A stretch of DNA of 64,000 nucleotides from Isoetes taiwanensis (GCA_021234155.1 JAJEKV010000242.1:122001-186000); one strand, 5' to 3'. Positions 34,356-47,530 are shown, counted from the first letter of the stretch. A program made the numbers and translations. Notes: generated by a model from the letters alone, not told the origin.

Positions 34356-35221
34356 CACGGGGGGTTCACCTTTAAAACACTTATAAACATAGTGCGTGCA
34401 AGAAAGGGGTATTTTTTATTGAACAAAACGTACGTATACGTACGATACGTTTTGGATTTGCAGCGAGTTGATACAGGTGTTTGAACGAAAAGCGGTCTTT
34501 GAGTTTTTGGCGGGGTTGAGCTCGTATCATACGAGAGGAGGTCGTCTTCTTGTGGAATGAGGTCGTAGCATGAAGTAGAAGTTTTTTGAGATGTTATAAT
34601 AAAAATGAATGTACAAATATTTTTGCAGATTCTTGCATTAAATACATTGATTAGATGACTGATGCTTTCTTGAAAGTAAACTCTATTTAAAAGAGCATTG
34701 ACCCGGCTTGATCATCCACGGATATACTATTAGAGCAAATTGTAGAGATTGAAAGACTTAAAAAGAATTGGATTGCAATTCCGTAAGGTTAGCATTGTCT
34801 GAGCATTGTGTATCTGTGCATTGCCAGGTTAGAAAACAGGTCAAATATTTTCACTGTAAACAAGCACCCTATGAATAGTTCTAATATTACTAATATAAAT
34901 ATGAGTGATTTGGATGACCAAGTTGATTCAAGACCAGTGGCCTTTTGGATCAGACTGTTTGCATACGGTCCTGCATTGGACACCCTGAATTATGGAGAGC
35001 AAATAGTATAGTGTGTGGCACCATCGATGTATACAAATTATTAGTGCGCCCAATTCCTTTGAGATTTTAACCACCTCCATCCATCTCTGAAAAGCAACCC
35101 AAAGCTTCTATAATGATCATGACCATCTTATTTAAAAGCATGATGCTCTCACATGCTCTTTGTCTGCTGTTAAATCCAGATAGTACAAACTTTATTTCTG
35201 TTGGAACAACTCAAGGACTGA
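34356..35221. other. Left arm of the 14.2-kb element
   Basis: AT-rich, with an interrupted-palindromic CGTACGTATACGTACG near 34429-34444 that may be a subterminal protein-binding site. An ORF at 34808-35011 could be an upstream exon of the transposase-like gene at 46 kb, but nothing in it is diagnostic. Confidence 0.4.
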
Positions 35222-35252
35222 AAACAAAGTTTAAAATGAAACGCACTTATTT
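35222..35252 (+). repeat. Left terminal inverted repeat of the 9.3-kb element
   Basis: Pairs with 44495-44525; the single mismatch is at position 7 (A versus G). It is followed by GGAAACGCACTTCAAAAGGA, repeating the AAACGCACTT core, which may be a second transposase-binding site. Confidence 0.9.
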
Positions 35253-35689
35253 GCTGGAAACGCACTTCAAAAGGAATCTTTGAAAGATTCCCTAAAATTT
35301 CCTTAAAAAAGTCCATTTTTAAGATTTTTTTGTGAGAGGTGTGACAATTTAAGTAATTTAGGTACCATTTTTGAGGGGTTGATTGAACATAACTTTCATG
35401 CAAAAATTTCAAATAGCAATTTTCATCCTCCTAAACTAGAACAAAAAATAATTACTTTTATAAAGTGTAGCAAAAAAGGGGCAATTAAAAAAATAGCAAG
35501 GGTAATAGAGTGACAAAGAAGTGATATATTCATGGTTGTGAAAATTGTACAAAATTATGAACAAAATTGCCAAAAATATAGAACATTTTGACGCCAGTCA
35601 TCACCGCTCTTTCTATTTTTACATGTTTGAGTCATCGGACAAACTTACATTTTAAAGCAAGATCGGGATGCATCTCATCCTCAGGCTCA

Positions 35690-38400
35690 TTTAATCCACG
35701 ATCACTTGAGCCTTCATCCTCGACTTCACTCTCAAAACTGGATGTACTTTCGAGCGATCTTCTTCCTCCACTTTGTCTACAAGTGAGTCATCATCATCAT
35801 CTTTTTTGGCCACCTTTCTAGGTTGTTTGTCTAATCCACATGCTGACCTTATTAAAGTTTGAGTGACCATACGTAACTTATTAGCAGCAGTCAGAACAAA
35901 GTCATATGCAAGAACCTTCACTCCAGATAGATCTATGACAGCAGTACTTGCTTTGGACTTTGCTCTCTTTCCCACTCCTGTTTTTACCATCTCCAAAGTA
36001 TAACTCCCCAATTGAAGTACTGGCGGCATTTGTTCTCATCGATTGCACTTTTAGTTTGAGTGGGAATTCCATCCTCTCTTGTTACCTCCGGTACTTTTAG
36101 CTAGCGAGCGCCTTCCCGGACTCATCATTATCAATTTGGGACAGCTATGAGCATTCCTTTCGAATCTACGAGACTGAACGGATACGAGCAACTTGTTGTC
36201 TTTGTCGGCGTGCAGGGCGGTGTACATGACTTCTGTCATCTTCATCGAGCTAGCCAATATCTCTACATGTTCCTCTTGATTATCAACACCGGGGAGAGTT
36301 TGCCTAGATGGCGAGTTGAATATGGCGGTCTTGACCTTGTAATGAAGCTTGCAAAATATCGCGTTGCCGAGAAAAAAACGAGGCCACCATAAAGCATCTG
36401 CCTCCCCAAAGTGGTTAAACACATTTGAATACTTGTCTCAATAAAATCCAATGATTTGCTTGAGTCAAATGCTCTTCCCTCCTTTTACTCTTTGTGATTT
36501 CTTTCAAGCTTTTTAGAGGCATTTGCTCTGCAGAGAGCATGGAACTAGTATTGGGGATGGTGCGAATGAATTGAATACTGGCACTTTGGTGGCTGCCTTT
36601 GCAAAGATGTGGCATATTTCTTTCCTTGTAAGATGGCCCCGCCATCTACAAGTGAAATTTTGATCACGATCTTTGAAATGTAATATTTCTCAAGGGCTCA
36701 ATAACCACGGTGACCCAGTTGATCTCTTGAAAAATCCATTCTTTGAAATCATAAGTTTCTTCCAACAACTTCGATGTACGGGCGAGGATTGTAAGAATCT
36801 TGGATAACCTCAATCATTCTTTGGTAGGCTGAGAGCTTTTCGTGCAAGGCGTTTAGAGAACCCTCTTGAACATCGATCAATTTGGTCGTGTGTATGACCA
36901 ACAAGCAGGAAACCAATCTTCACCTTCTTGAAGATTTGTTTCTCTACTAGCATAGCACAGTAAGCAAACAACGCCTGATTCTTATTTTCCCTTGTCGTGT
37001 TGTCTAGCTGAAGATACAGAACCGGTGGTATATGTTCTAGATTGGAAAGAAGCTTATTCAATATTGTGATAGTGAGATTTGGATCAGCATGAATGTTTGG
37101 ATAATTCAAAAATGCCTTGCAAGATAGTTTTCCATTAAATACCATAGCACCAACAACATGCAGATGTATGAAATCTTCTTCAGCAGCATCCTTAGGCACA
37201 TTGACAAAATGTGGTAGGGTGGTCTTCTTACAGTCCATTCCATCAATAACAACCGATATGTAGTTGAATGGTTGTTCCAGTGCTTTCTTCCTATGTTTTG
37301 TCAATTTTCTCCTTTCCAAAGATTGTTGTTCTCTGTGCTTGTTCAGTTTCTCCTTCAATGCATCTGAAATGAAAATATGTTTAGGAAAAAACCTACTTTT
37401 AAGTAGAACTAGGCAAGAACACGTCCTGGAAGCTTACTTTTAGTGTGAAGTGTCCTTGCATTTTGTCTCTGAGCTTTTAATTCAGAGCATGTAGCACAAA
37501 CAGACATCCTATGCTTTCTAGGAATGGCCCTTGAGAAAACTCTTTTTTCGAGAACTTGATAAAGTAAGAGTAGCAGACAAAGCGTTCTCCAGCCTCAACA
37601 CACATCTCCTTATAATTATCGTAGACTTCTTGTTTCGTGAAATTGTCACTCAAGTGGTACATAGGGCTATTAGGGAGTTTCTCACAAGACTCCTTAAAGA
37701 AACCTTCCATCCAGGAGACACATTGAAGGGCATGAATTCTGGTTATGCCTCCTGAATGGCGTGTAGTCATTAATGCACGGATTCTTGTCAAGCCTTTTCT
37801 TTAGGCGGTCAAGTAAATTCTGCTGCCTAAAGCATGAATCAATTTGAAGGCCGTTTGCCAGGGGCGGTGTGGCAACCAGCTGTGTAAGTAAACTTCTCAC
37901 CATCATCTGGCCTAATATTGAAGGCTAAGTAGCCCCTTTGGTCTAGCAGAGTCATTGAACTGTAACTATCACGAATCAACCTCAATTCCTTTAGTCCAAT
38001 CTTAAGCAAACAACGTTGAGAACAACAGTGCTTTGTATGTGTTGCCCGCAAGTGAGCCTGATCCATGAGTTTCTTTTTCTTCTTGGTTGTACATGCTTTC
38101 TTGTGTAAGTCACGCTTAAGATTCTTACTTGCAGGGGCTTTGAATTCGAACATAGAGTCTTGTGGCTTTGGTAGGTCCTCGTCTGAGACATCAACATGAG
38201 GTGTTTCTTCGTCTAAGAGATCAACTTGAGGTGTACTTGTAGATGCTGATAGGTTTGGTGTGTGCAAGTCACGAGGGAGAGGTGCTTTCCCTCCCTAGGG
38301 AAAAATGTCGAGGTTGGTGGCGTAGTTGACCAGCTCTGAAGTGTAAAGAGAAAGCAGGGGGAGTTGCATGTCATTTTTGCTCCCACTTGTAGTACCATTT
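35690..38400 (-). pseudogene. DUF7869-type transposase-like gene, frameshifted
   Basis: Going 5' to 3' on the minus strand: a Lys-rich segment then KHCCSQRCLLKIGLKELRLI (near 38020), the Cys-rich start typical of this family; WMEGFFKESCEKLPNSPMYH and KQEVYDNYKEMC (37.5-37.8 kb); then a continuous frame 37358-36810 with SVVIDGMDCKKT, VLYLQLDNTTRENKNQALFA and VGHTHDQIDRCSRGFSKRL. Conserved Asp at residues 39, 119 and 158/161 of that frame suggest an RNase-H-like fold. I recognise the layout as DUF7869 proteins, found widely in plants and other eukaryotes; a transposase role is inferred from position between inverted repeats. Frames change at least twice, though introns could explain part of this. 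Confidence 0.65.
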
Positions 38401-39325
38401 AAGCGAAATTGATGGAGTTGGGCGTGATTTGCCTCGGGGATTTAGCCTATGGTGGACTAAAGGCGGCGTACTAAAATGAAGTGGAGGAGGTAGTCCGACC
38501 TCTCTAGGCTGTGGTGGAGTAAAACGCATTGGTGGGGGCAAGCGGCGCTCGGGGGCGGGGTGTGGTGGAGTAAATTGAACTGGGTGGTGGAAGCCGAGGT
38601 GGTCAAATTTGGAGTAAGATCAATGCAGGGGGTTTGAATATCGAGGCAGAATTTCGAGGCTACTTTCGAGGTGTCGGTTGAGGGGGTGTGAATGTCATTG
38701 CGGGGAGGAAGCCTGCAGCGAATTGGAGGCTCTGCGGTTCTTTTTCTCGAGCCATACTGAAGGTAGCGTCACACTTTGTATAAATTTATACTGACAGAAT
38801 AGCAGACAGTAAAAGTTTACGAGGGGATGGTATAAATTTATACTGAGAGAAGGCAAACTTGTAGTGCAGATTTGTATAAATTTATCTGAGAGATGGTATA
38901 AATTTATCTGAGAGGAGGAAGACACGGTATAAATTTATCACGAAAACTCACGACACTTGTATTGGAATCTTTATGGAGAAACGCTATCTGAAGCGGCATA
39001 AGGGGGTACTTAAGCGGCGCCCGGCCACCCTATTTTCCATATCTGCGGCTAGGAGTCGAAGCTCATGATCCGCCTTATATACCCCTCTTATTTGCTCTCC
39101 GAGGAACCTCTATATCGCTAGTTCATACGGTCATAGCCCACGTAAGTCTACTTTCCGTCTTTGTTTTAGTTTCTCTTTTGTTTTAATCTGTTAGAGTGTA
39201 AGCCCCACGGTATAAATTTATACCGAGATGATTCTGGAGCCGTATAAATTTATACGCCTTGTGCTCGAGCGGTATAAATTTATACCGCTCCTGAGCACAA
39301 GGCGTATAAATTTATACCGCTCGTG

Positions 39326-39945
39326 CTCAGGAGCATGGAATAATTTAAGGGCTAAACTTAGCTATTTGGCGATTTTTTAGTACATTTTCAAAATAATTTG
39401 GCTAAAGTAAATGGAAAAAATTGGGAAAAAAATAATAATTTTAGCTTAACTTTTTTCGGGACTGCACCAACCTTGGAGCTCTTTAGTCAAACGCTAGAAA
39501 GTAAGAGAGTGAAATTTTGTATTGTTTAGCTAAACCATAGAAACTTTTAGAATGGATTGCGGGACAGTTTAGCTAATATCATTCTAATTTATATGAAATA
39601 TAGGATTAGTAGTTTAGTTTCTAGCATTATGAATTAATTTGAGTCCTAGACTTTGCTAGTTAGCATTATTTTAGAATGTTTTCACAAAGAAAATGACCAA
39701 AATAAATGGAATATATTGAAAAAAAGTATAGTAATTTGGCTTAATAGTTTCTGTTGGTCATATCATAGAAATTTTTGGGTTGATGTTTGGGTTAGTTTAG
39801 CTAAACGCTAGAAAGTATGAGAGGAAAAATGTGTAGAGTTTAGCTAAACCACAGAAAGTTTTGGGATTAATATCGAGCAAGTTTAGCTAAAGTCATTCTG
39901 GCTAATAAGAAATATGCGATTAGTAATTTATTCCCTGCTCAGGAG
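39326..39945. mobile_element. hAT-type MITE, copy 2 (604 bp, 39334-39937), 8-bp TSD CTCAGGAG
   Basis: Same family as 10080-10668: starts CATGGAATAA, ends TTATTCCCTG, same internal GTTTAGCTAAAC motifs. The duplication CTCAGGAG at 39326-39333 and 39938-39945 is perfect. Removing it rejoins the palindrome spacer, so it landed in the array after the array formed. Confidence 0.93.
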
Positions 39946-40379
39946 CGGTATAAATTTATACCGCTCGAGCACAAGGCGTATAAATTTATACGGCTCGAGC
40001 ACGAGCGGTATAAATTTATACGCTCGAGTTAATGATCGGTATATACCGTACTGCTCTGGAAGCGGTATAAATTTACTACGCTTCACTAACGATCACGGGC
40101 GGTATAAATTTATACCGCTCGTGCTCGAGCCGTATAAATTTATACCGTTTTCGAATTATTTCAGATTTTTGATGTCCAATGCTCAACGAATGGTCCCGAA
40201 CCTTAATATTTTCGTAATATTGTTGTGTTTCCAGCTTAAATGACACAAATAAAGTGTTAATTTAGTGTGGATTTTATGCCTTTTATCCTCTTTTTCTCTT
40301 TGTTTTTGTGTTTCAAAAACTTCGAAAAAGGTTAATATTCTTGTGTAAAATGGTTTTTTTTGGCGTTTTCCAGCCCTAA

Positions 40380-43300
40380 GATCAAGTTTGTTCTCGGCTC
40401 ATCATCAAAGGCTGCACCACCGAGCCACGGACTTATGAACTAAAGGATCGGACTTGAAATGCGTCCACGGGCAAAGAGAGAGCAAACCAACGATACGTTA
40501 CCTTTACTTGTGCAATAAATCGAGGGGAAGGGCAAGTTCAAGTCGATGATTATTACCTGGCGACATTATGAAACTTGTTGCTACTGAGAGAGCGATGATG
40601 AAGTTCTAATGCGAAGGCAACCATGACAAGGGCCCCGTCTACTATGTTACGAATACTAAAATGTTTAAATTAAGCATGTGCAAGCCTAAAGGCGTTCACG
40701 ATTACATCTCGGACAATTACAAAACGGCTTTGTAAGTTATTCTTAGTTGCTTTTTCAGTATAAATTTATACCCGTCGGTCTCTTAACATAACCCTGCATT
40801 ACGGGGCGTAGTAGAAATTCTGATGTCAATAGTCTTTGTCACGAGAAGAAAAAGTGTTGGTCAAGGGTCTATGGTACCCCCGTAGTATCAAAGAGGAAGT
40901 AGTAGAGGAAGAGGTAGAGGAAGAGGAAGAGGTAGAGGAAGAGGAAGAGGAAGAGGAAGAGGAAGAGGGAAGAGGAAGAGGAAGAGGAAGAGGAGGAAAT
41001 AGTAATACCAAAGGGAAAGGGTAGGAAGCATTCCACGGTACTAGATACGACCTCCTACCAAGAAAAAATCTAGAAAAACAAAGCCCTTGACTATAGAGGA
41101 GTCGAAGCTCTTGAGAAGGCTCACAGGCGGAACATCGTTGTGAGCCCCATGAGATAAGTCAAGTGCTATTCTCAAGCGGGTTAATGAAACCAAAACTGCT
41201 CAAACAAACCATTTCTTTGACACTAAGCACTATCAAGAGGCCACCAAAAAATGAAGATGGGGTCGAAGTCTTTGCAGGTCCGAAAAGTTGTCTGGCGGCA
41301 CATGTGGCCATTCTTAAGCAAAGAATGAGAAGAAATTCTCATGCGCATGTGTGCGCCTCTAGTTGTTATGGTTGATAGAAGTCAATGCAATCGATTGGGG
41401 ATTACAAAAAGCGGACTTGAAGATTACACCTACTACGTCCTTGGAGGCACACCACGGCTACAAGGCTAGAAAAGAACTCTCAAAGGAGGAAACCCGTAGC
41501 GAGGTGTGGAAAAGCGTGGAAGCCCATATTTACGTGGGTATCCGCAGGACGAAGAGGCAAAAGTCATTGCCGTAAGTCACAATCTTGACAATGACTTTCG
41601 GTTAAAAATGAGCCTAATAGATAAGATCCGATTCATGCATCGAGAGTGCGTGGAGTTCAAACAAATGCATGGAGAGGACCTCAAAAAGCAGAAGAATAAG
41701 CTTCAAGAGCTTGAGAAGCACTGTGTGTGACGGAGTGTTGCACGAGCTATGATTACGATAAGAAGCCCATTATAATTTGTCAAACAATACGATAACTACT
41801 TTGGCTATTTCGCTTTGGAGATGGTCAAGTAAGTAAAAGATTCAATTCAATCTTTTGTAGTATGTTTAGCATGGTTAGAATCTTGTAGTAGCCCTCTTGG
41901 CGGTATAAATTCATACCGGGTTTGGCGTGGCGGTATAAATTTATACAGGTGCACGTTTGTATGATATAAATTTATACGTGCGGTCATGATATAAATTTAT
42001 ACCGTGCACAGTCCATGATATAAATTTATACCGTGCTCGTCTTGATATAAATTTATACATGAGCGTGCACCTGATATAAATTTATACCGTGTTAGTCGCG
42101 ATGCCCATCCTCTTCGCCATTCGGCACTAAACCGTTTGACCGTTTTTGGTGTGGGATCTTCAAGAAAGAATTTTTGTATGTTGAAGATGGGGAGCTCAAA
42201 GAACAAGCTAAAGGCGGGGAAAGAAACCAAAAGAAAGGTGGTGAATCAAAACAAAAAAATATGAGCATTGTACCACGGGCCTTGATTCTGACGGGTCTTA
42301 AAAGCAAAGAAATATTTGTTACTTTGTTGGAAAAAGTAGTTGCCAAAGAATTCACATTAGGCGAGATGGCCAAGGAAGCTAAAGCGTAAGCCTCACTTGC
42401 TATGCCATGTTTTTTCTACCTTTTTTTGTCTTACACTATTTTTTACTTTGCAGTCAGAAAGACATTGTCATTTGCCGGCCGAGTTAATGAAGCGGCTCAA
42501 CCTAGAAGGCTGGGAGGAGTGCAAAATTTTGTACCCAAGTTGTACCTGAGGCGGTATCATCGAGAAACCTGCTTGATTAACCCGAGTGGCTGGGTAAGTT
42601 TTGCAAAACATATGTTATGTGTTTGTGCCTTTGTCTCACATTACTCTTACAGAACAAGAAGAAGGGGCTACCCACTGGATTTTTGAACCTGGTTCGTAGG
42701 GCCAAGGAAGAGAGGCAAAGGTTAAAGGCAATTGAGCAGGGTAGAGAGGTCGCCACTTCCGGTTTTATTTGTACATATGAGAGATTTACCACATTTGGTC
42801 AGGACGTCCAATACAGGGTTGTTGAGGGTGATTGTACAAGGCTGGGGACTCTTTTAGACAAGCAACAATTTACATTATGCATTGCAGATATTCCTTATGG
42901 ATTTAAAATAAAGGATAAGCTTTTGATGAGGAGGCTTTCACTCACGTGCAAGTCAGGTCTTTCTGGATGGCCTCAAAGAAGTCCACGACATCGAAAACCG
43001 GAGGGTCATCATTTTTCATTCGACCAACCCGGATGATGTCGGTGCTTAAACCTATGGGAGCGATGCATGAGCGGCCGAAAGCTAGCGTTTGGTAAGCTTC
43101 ACAATTGCGTTTATTGTTTTCACGGTAACTCCGCGGTATAAATTTATACCACATCGTCTTAAGGTTTAAATTTTAAAAATTTGGAACAACCGTGGTATAA
43201 ATTTATACTGACAAGGCAATGTCGTATAAATTTATCTGACTTTCCGCCGTGGTATAAATTTATCTGACAAGGCAACCGTGTGGTATAAGTTTATCTGCTT

Positions 43301-43830
43301 GGACTCTTGGGCTAACTTATTTTCCTTGTTTTTCTTTTACTAATTTCTAATTTCTATATTGCTTGGCGGGCTTAAAACAAGCGTCAAGGGTCATGGTGGT
43401 GGTCGGCGCTTAGTGAGTTTTGTTTTGAGCATTTTCATATAGGTTTTCATACGGCGGATGCCAAAAACCATGGTTCATTTTAACACTTGAGAATGAAAAG
43501 ACTCCTCCACGCAATGCATTTCAGGTTCCAGTTGTTTTCGAGAAATTAAGAGACCCCGGCGACAAATTATTTGTGGTGTCCCATTATCGAAGCCACAATG
43601 ACTTATTAATAATTTGATCTGATGGTTTTCGGCCTTGGAGGCCCGGATCCTAGATGCCTTTTTCGGATCGGGCACCACGGCGGTTTCGCCCTTAAGCGAG
43701 CGCAATGTCGTCTCCGTCGACATAGACCCGGATAAAGTAAGCTTCATCGGGACCCGGGATAAGCTCTTGCGAATCCTTTCGATGAAAAAGGGAACTTGGG
43801 AGCAAAAGCGGTGCAGCCGATGCTAAGGGC
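40380..43830 (+). pseudogene. Spliced DNA methyltransferase-like gene (beta-class N6-adenine/N4-cytosine type)
   Basis: Motif order is that of beta-class amino-methyltransferases: FTLCIADIPYGFKIKD (motif IV, DPPY-like; coded at 42884-42900) precedes ILDAFFGSGTTAVSPLSERN (motif I SAM-binding, 43644-43700), then VVSVDIDP. Between them, HSTNPDD and VPVVFEKLRDPGDKLF fit the intermediate strands. Introns look real: 42386-42453 (GTAAG..TTGCAG), 42594-42652 (GTAAGT..TTACAG), a donor at 43092 (GTAAGC) with a likely acceptor at 43442, and donors near 40733 and 41830. The N-terminal part has a Glu-rich/GRGRG tract and a charged coiled-coil-like segment (41580-41730). At least one frameshift (near 42955) suggests decay. 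DIPY for DPPY is unusual. The target base cannot be told from this. Confidence 0.62.
40897..40995 (+). repeat. (GAAGAG)n tract coding Glu-rich/GRGRG sequence
   Basis: About 95 bases of GAAGAGG(T/A)AGAG units in the N-terminal part of the methyltransferase-like gene. In frame it gives a run of Glu/Val followed by Gly-Arg repeats, an acidic then basic linker; expansion by slippage is likely. Confidence 0.8.
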
Positions 43831-44494
43831 ACTTACACGAAATACTGACCTCCACTTACGGGAAGAAGAGATGAGGAGGTGGAGTTTGTTGACTTGAGGC
43901 ACTGTGGTGCCCGAGCGGAGAAACCGCTGTGCCAATAGGTTTGGAATCGGAAGAGGGCGTCCTTCTTTGTTGTAAGCTCGCAAGAGCGGATCCCAAAAGA
44001 TGCGAGAGTCACGTGAATTTGGGAAGAGCCACCTCTCGTATAAATTTATCTCTGACGAGTTCTTAACCACTTTCATTGTAAACTATGTGCTAAGTAATAT
44101 TATAATTTATTTTGATGAAGATTTTTAAACTGAAAGCTTTGTCTCTCTAACAATGCTTAATTGAAACAACTCTTTCTTGCTCCAGGATTTCACACTCTTT
44201 GTCTTTCCAATGTTTGACTTTTTTAGTACTTCTATTAAGCTTGCAAAAAAACAATCTATATTTTCTTCTGTTTTTAACAATAAATACTTACTGAGTTATC
44301 AAAGTTAATGTCTCTCTCCTTAAAACAAGCATTTGTTTTTTTTGCTCTTCTTTTAAAATGAAAAAGCTTTAAAAATGTTGCTTTTTTTGGGGTATCCCGA
44401 ATGCTAATTGCTCAACAATCTATTTTGCTCCCTATTTTGTGTGTTTTTTTTAAGTTTTCAATTTTTATAAAGGAATCTTTCAAACGCACTTCTT

Positions 44495-44525
44495 AAATAA
44501 GTGCGTTTCATTTTAAACCTTGTTT
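44495..44525 (-). repeat. Right terminal inverted repeat of the 9.3-kb element
   Basis: Reverse complement of the left repeat with one mismatch; the inner side carries AAGGAATCTTTCAAACGCAC, echoing the inner repeats on the left. Confidence 0.9.
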
Positions 44526-46100
<1,575 letters not shown>

Positions 46101-46167
46101 ATTCTAGACAGGTCCAATGTAGCCATGTTATCTTGTCATTATATTGTGTTGTTGATAAAGTACTTCA

Positions 46168-47530
46168 GGAATAATTGCAAGCTTCTACCAGTTCCATTGA
46201 AGTGCACAGGATCAGATGTATGCGAAAACTTCTTCTCTAAAGTTGGTGGCATGGTGAGGAATGAGAGGTCATATGATGGAGCAGACTTGCTTGAGAGTGC
46301 GAGTGCGTTGAATAGAGTGGCAGAATTTGAAGCTTTATCTAATCTATTATTTCCTTCCGCACATGCAAAACAAGAAAATATTTGGCATATTCTTGAGAAA
46401 AGAGTTGGAGAAGATGGGAGTGAAATATGTTGTGACCTTTCTGATTATACTTTTGTGGATACAGATGAACAGATTATAGAAGCATTGAAAGAAGGATTTT
46501 TATATGCACAAGAATTATGTGAACTGGTTGGTATATGCTGCATTGGTAAGAAGGACATGGATTGGTGGAACAAACCATGGAAGCATGAAGACTATTTCCA
46601 CCAAGATTATTACAAGCAATTGGAAAATGTTCAAGTAGAGGATGAGTCAGATGCTATAGATGTTATAGAGGTTGAAAATTATGGTGTATCTGAAACTCAA
46701 TGCAGTAAAGAGATTCTTGAAAATGACGAAGAGATGGCAGCAAAACTAGAATTAAGCCATGTTTTTGATGAGTTGCTGGATGAGAAAGAGGGAGAAAATG
46801 ATGTTAAAGTTGATCCCAATGTGGTAGTAGGTGTTGGCAAAGAGATTTGCAAGTCCACCCTTGTTAGTCAACTAAATGGAAATCCATGGCTATCAAAAGA
46901 TAGGTTGACAAGGGTTAAAAATCAGCTATACCCCGTTAAATGTAATAAGAATGTTAATGCAGCAACTATGCTTGGCATTGGAGTAGATTGCGCAGTCTTT
47001 TTTGAAATTGAGGGAGTCTCTACCACGGTGTCTACAAGGAGAAGGAAGTCAAGTAGGCAACAAAAGCATACCTCAACTTCTAATGTTACAGAAAAAACAA
47101 CAAAGGGTGTGTGGTATTTAGGTAGAGTTCTAAGTATGAGAAAAAAGATAGGCAGTGCTTGGAGAGAATCTAGAGAAGCTGTTGATTTGGCTGATCGTCC
47201 TTCATATGCTGTAGAGATAAACCTTGCCTGGTATAATAGACACGAGGTTTCAGAGGAGTCAATGTTCTTTACTTATGATTTATCAGACAATCAAGTGATC
47301 TCACTTGAATCAATAATCTCACTTGCTTGTCTAACATACGATCCAACTACAAGCAGGTATAGCCTAGATGAGAATGACAAGGTCCAATTCGATAAATTCT
47401 TAAGTGATCAGTTACAAGGTTTGTGTTTCTTATTTTATAGATATGATTAAGATAGATGTGACGGAAGTGTCAATTTTAATGTGTTACTCTATGTTGTGCA
47501 GAGAAAAAGGGAAAGCGGAAGGCTACTTGA
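46168..47530 (+). CDS. Transposase-like gene of the 14.2-kb element, 3' exons
   Basis: A long open frame (exon from about 46168 to 47418) begins near NNCKLLPVPLKCTGSDVCENFF, like the segment of P/THAP-type transposases where a conserved D-x-x-E-N-F-F precedes the C-terminal domain. It continues with a Trp-rich patch (DMDWWNKPWKHEDYF), a very acidic stretch and a basic RRRKSSRQQK patch. An intron is well supported: donor CAAG/GTTTGTG at 47419, acceptor TTGTGCAG/AG at 47501, and the joined frame ends with a basic EKKGKRKAT tail before TGA at 47530. The 5' exons are not identified. Assignment to the P or another 8-bp-TSD superfamily rests on the element's ends; sequence evidence alone is weak. 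The terminal exon frame is intact. Confidence 0.5.

Larger units (their letters stand above)
38779..44050. repeat. Array of ~30 palindromes, GGTATAAATTTATACC type
   Basis: The core TATAAATTTATA, usually flanked by CGG/CCG or with one arm altered to ATCTGA, ATACTGA or GATATAAA, recurs about 30 times in clusters: 38779-38940, 39208-39320, 39946-40150, 40757, 41900-42090, 43134-43290 and 44038. Several units also pair with neighbours through GAGCACGAGC/GCTCGTGCTC spacers. None were noticed outside the 9.3-kb element. Within it they avoid the DUF7869-type coding frames and the methyltransferase exons, lying upstream, in introns and downstream. Confidence 0.9.
35222..44525. mobile_element. 9.3-kb terminal-inverted-repeat element with DUF7869-type gene, DNA methyltransferase and palindrome array
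   Basis: The outer 31 bases at 35222-35252 and the reverse complement of 44495-44525 match at 30 of 31 positions (core GTTTAAAATGAAACGCACTT). A second pair of GGAATCTTT/AAACGCACTT motifs follows inside each end, and 35273-35291 is a near-perfect hairpin GGAATCTTTGAAAGATTCC. The contents are a minus-strand DUF7869-type gene, a plus-strand spliced methyltransferase gene and about 30 palindromes. I could not fix a target duplication: outside the inverted repeat only ACT-like bases agree. It is nested in the 14.2-kb transposon and itself carries a hAT MITE. Confidence 0.85.

Noticed and set aside
40826-41024. Minus-strand Ser/Leu/Pro-rich ORF
   Set aside because: It is the complement of the (GAAGAG)n tract; low-complexity mirror frame.
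38779-44050. CRISPR-like array
   Set aside because: Units are short palindromes with irregular spacing in a eukaryotic transposon; no cas genes and no constant spacer length.
46168-47418. Assignment of the 46-kb gene to the hAT family
   Set aside because: It lacks the GSDGA and C-terminal dimerisation patterns seen in the hAT halves here; the 8-bp duplication alone cannot separate hAT from P-type elements.
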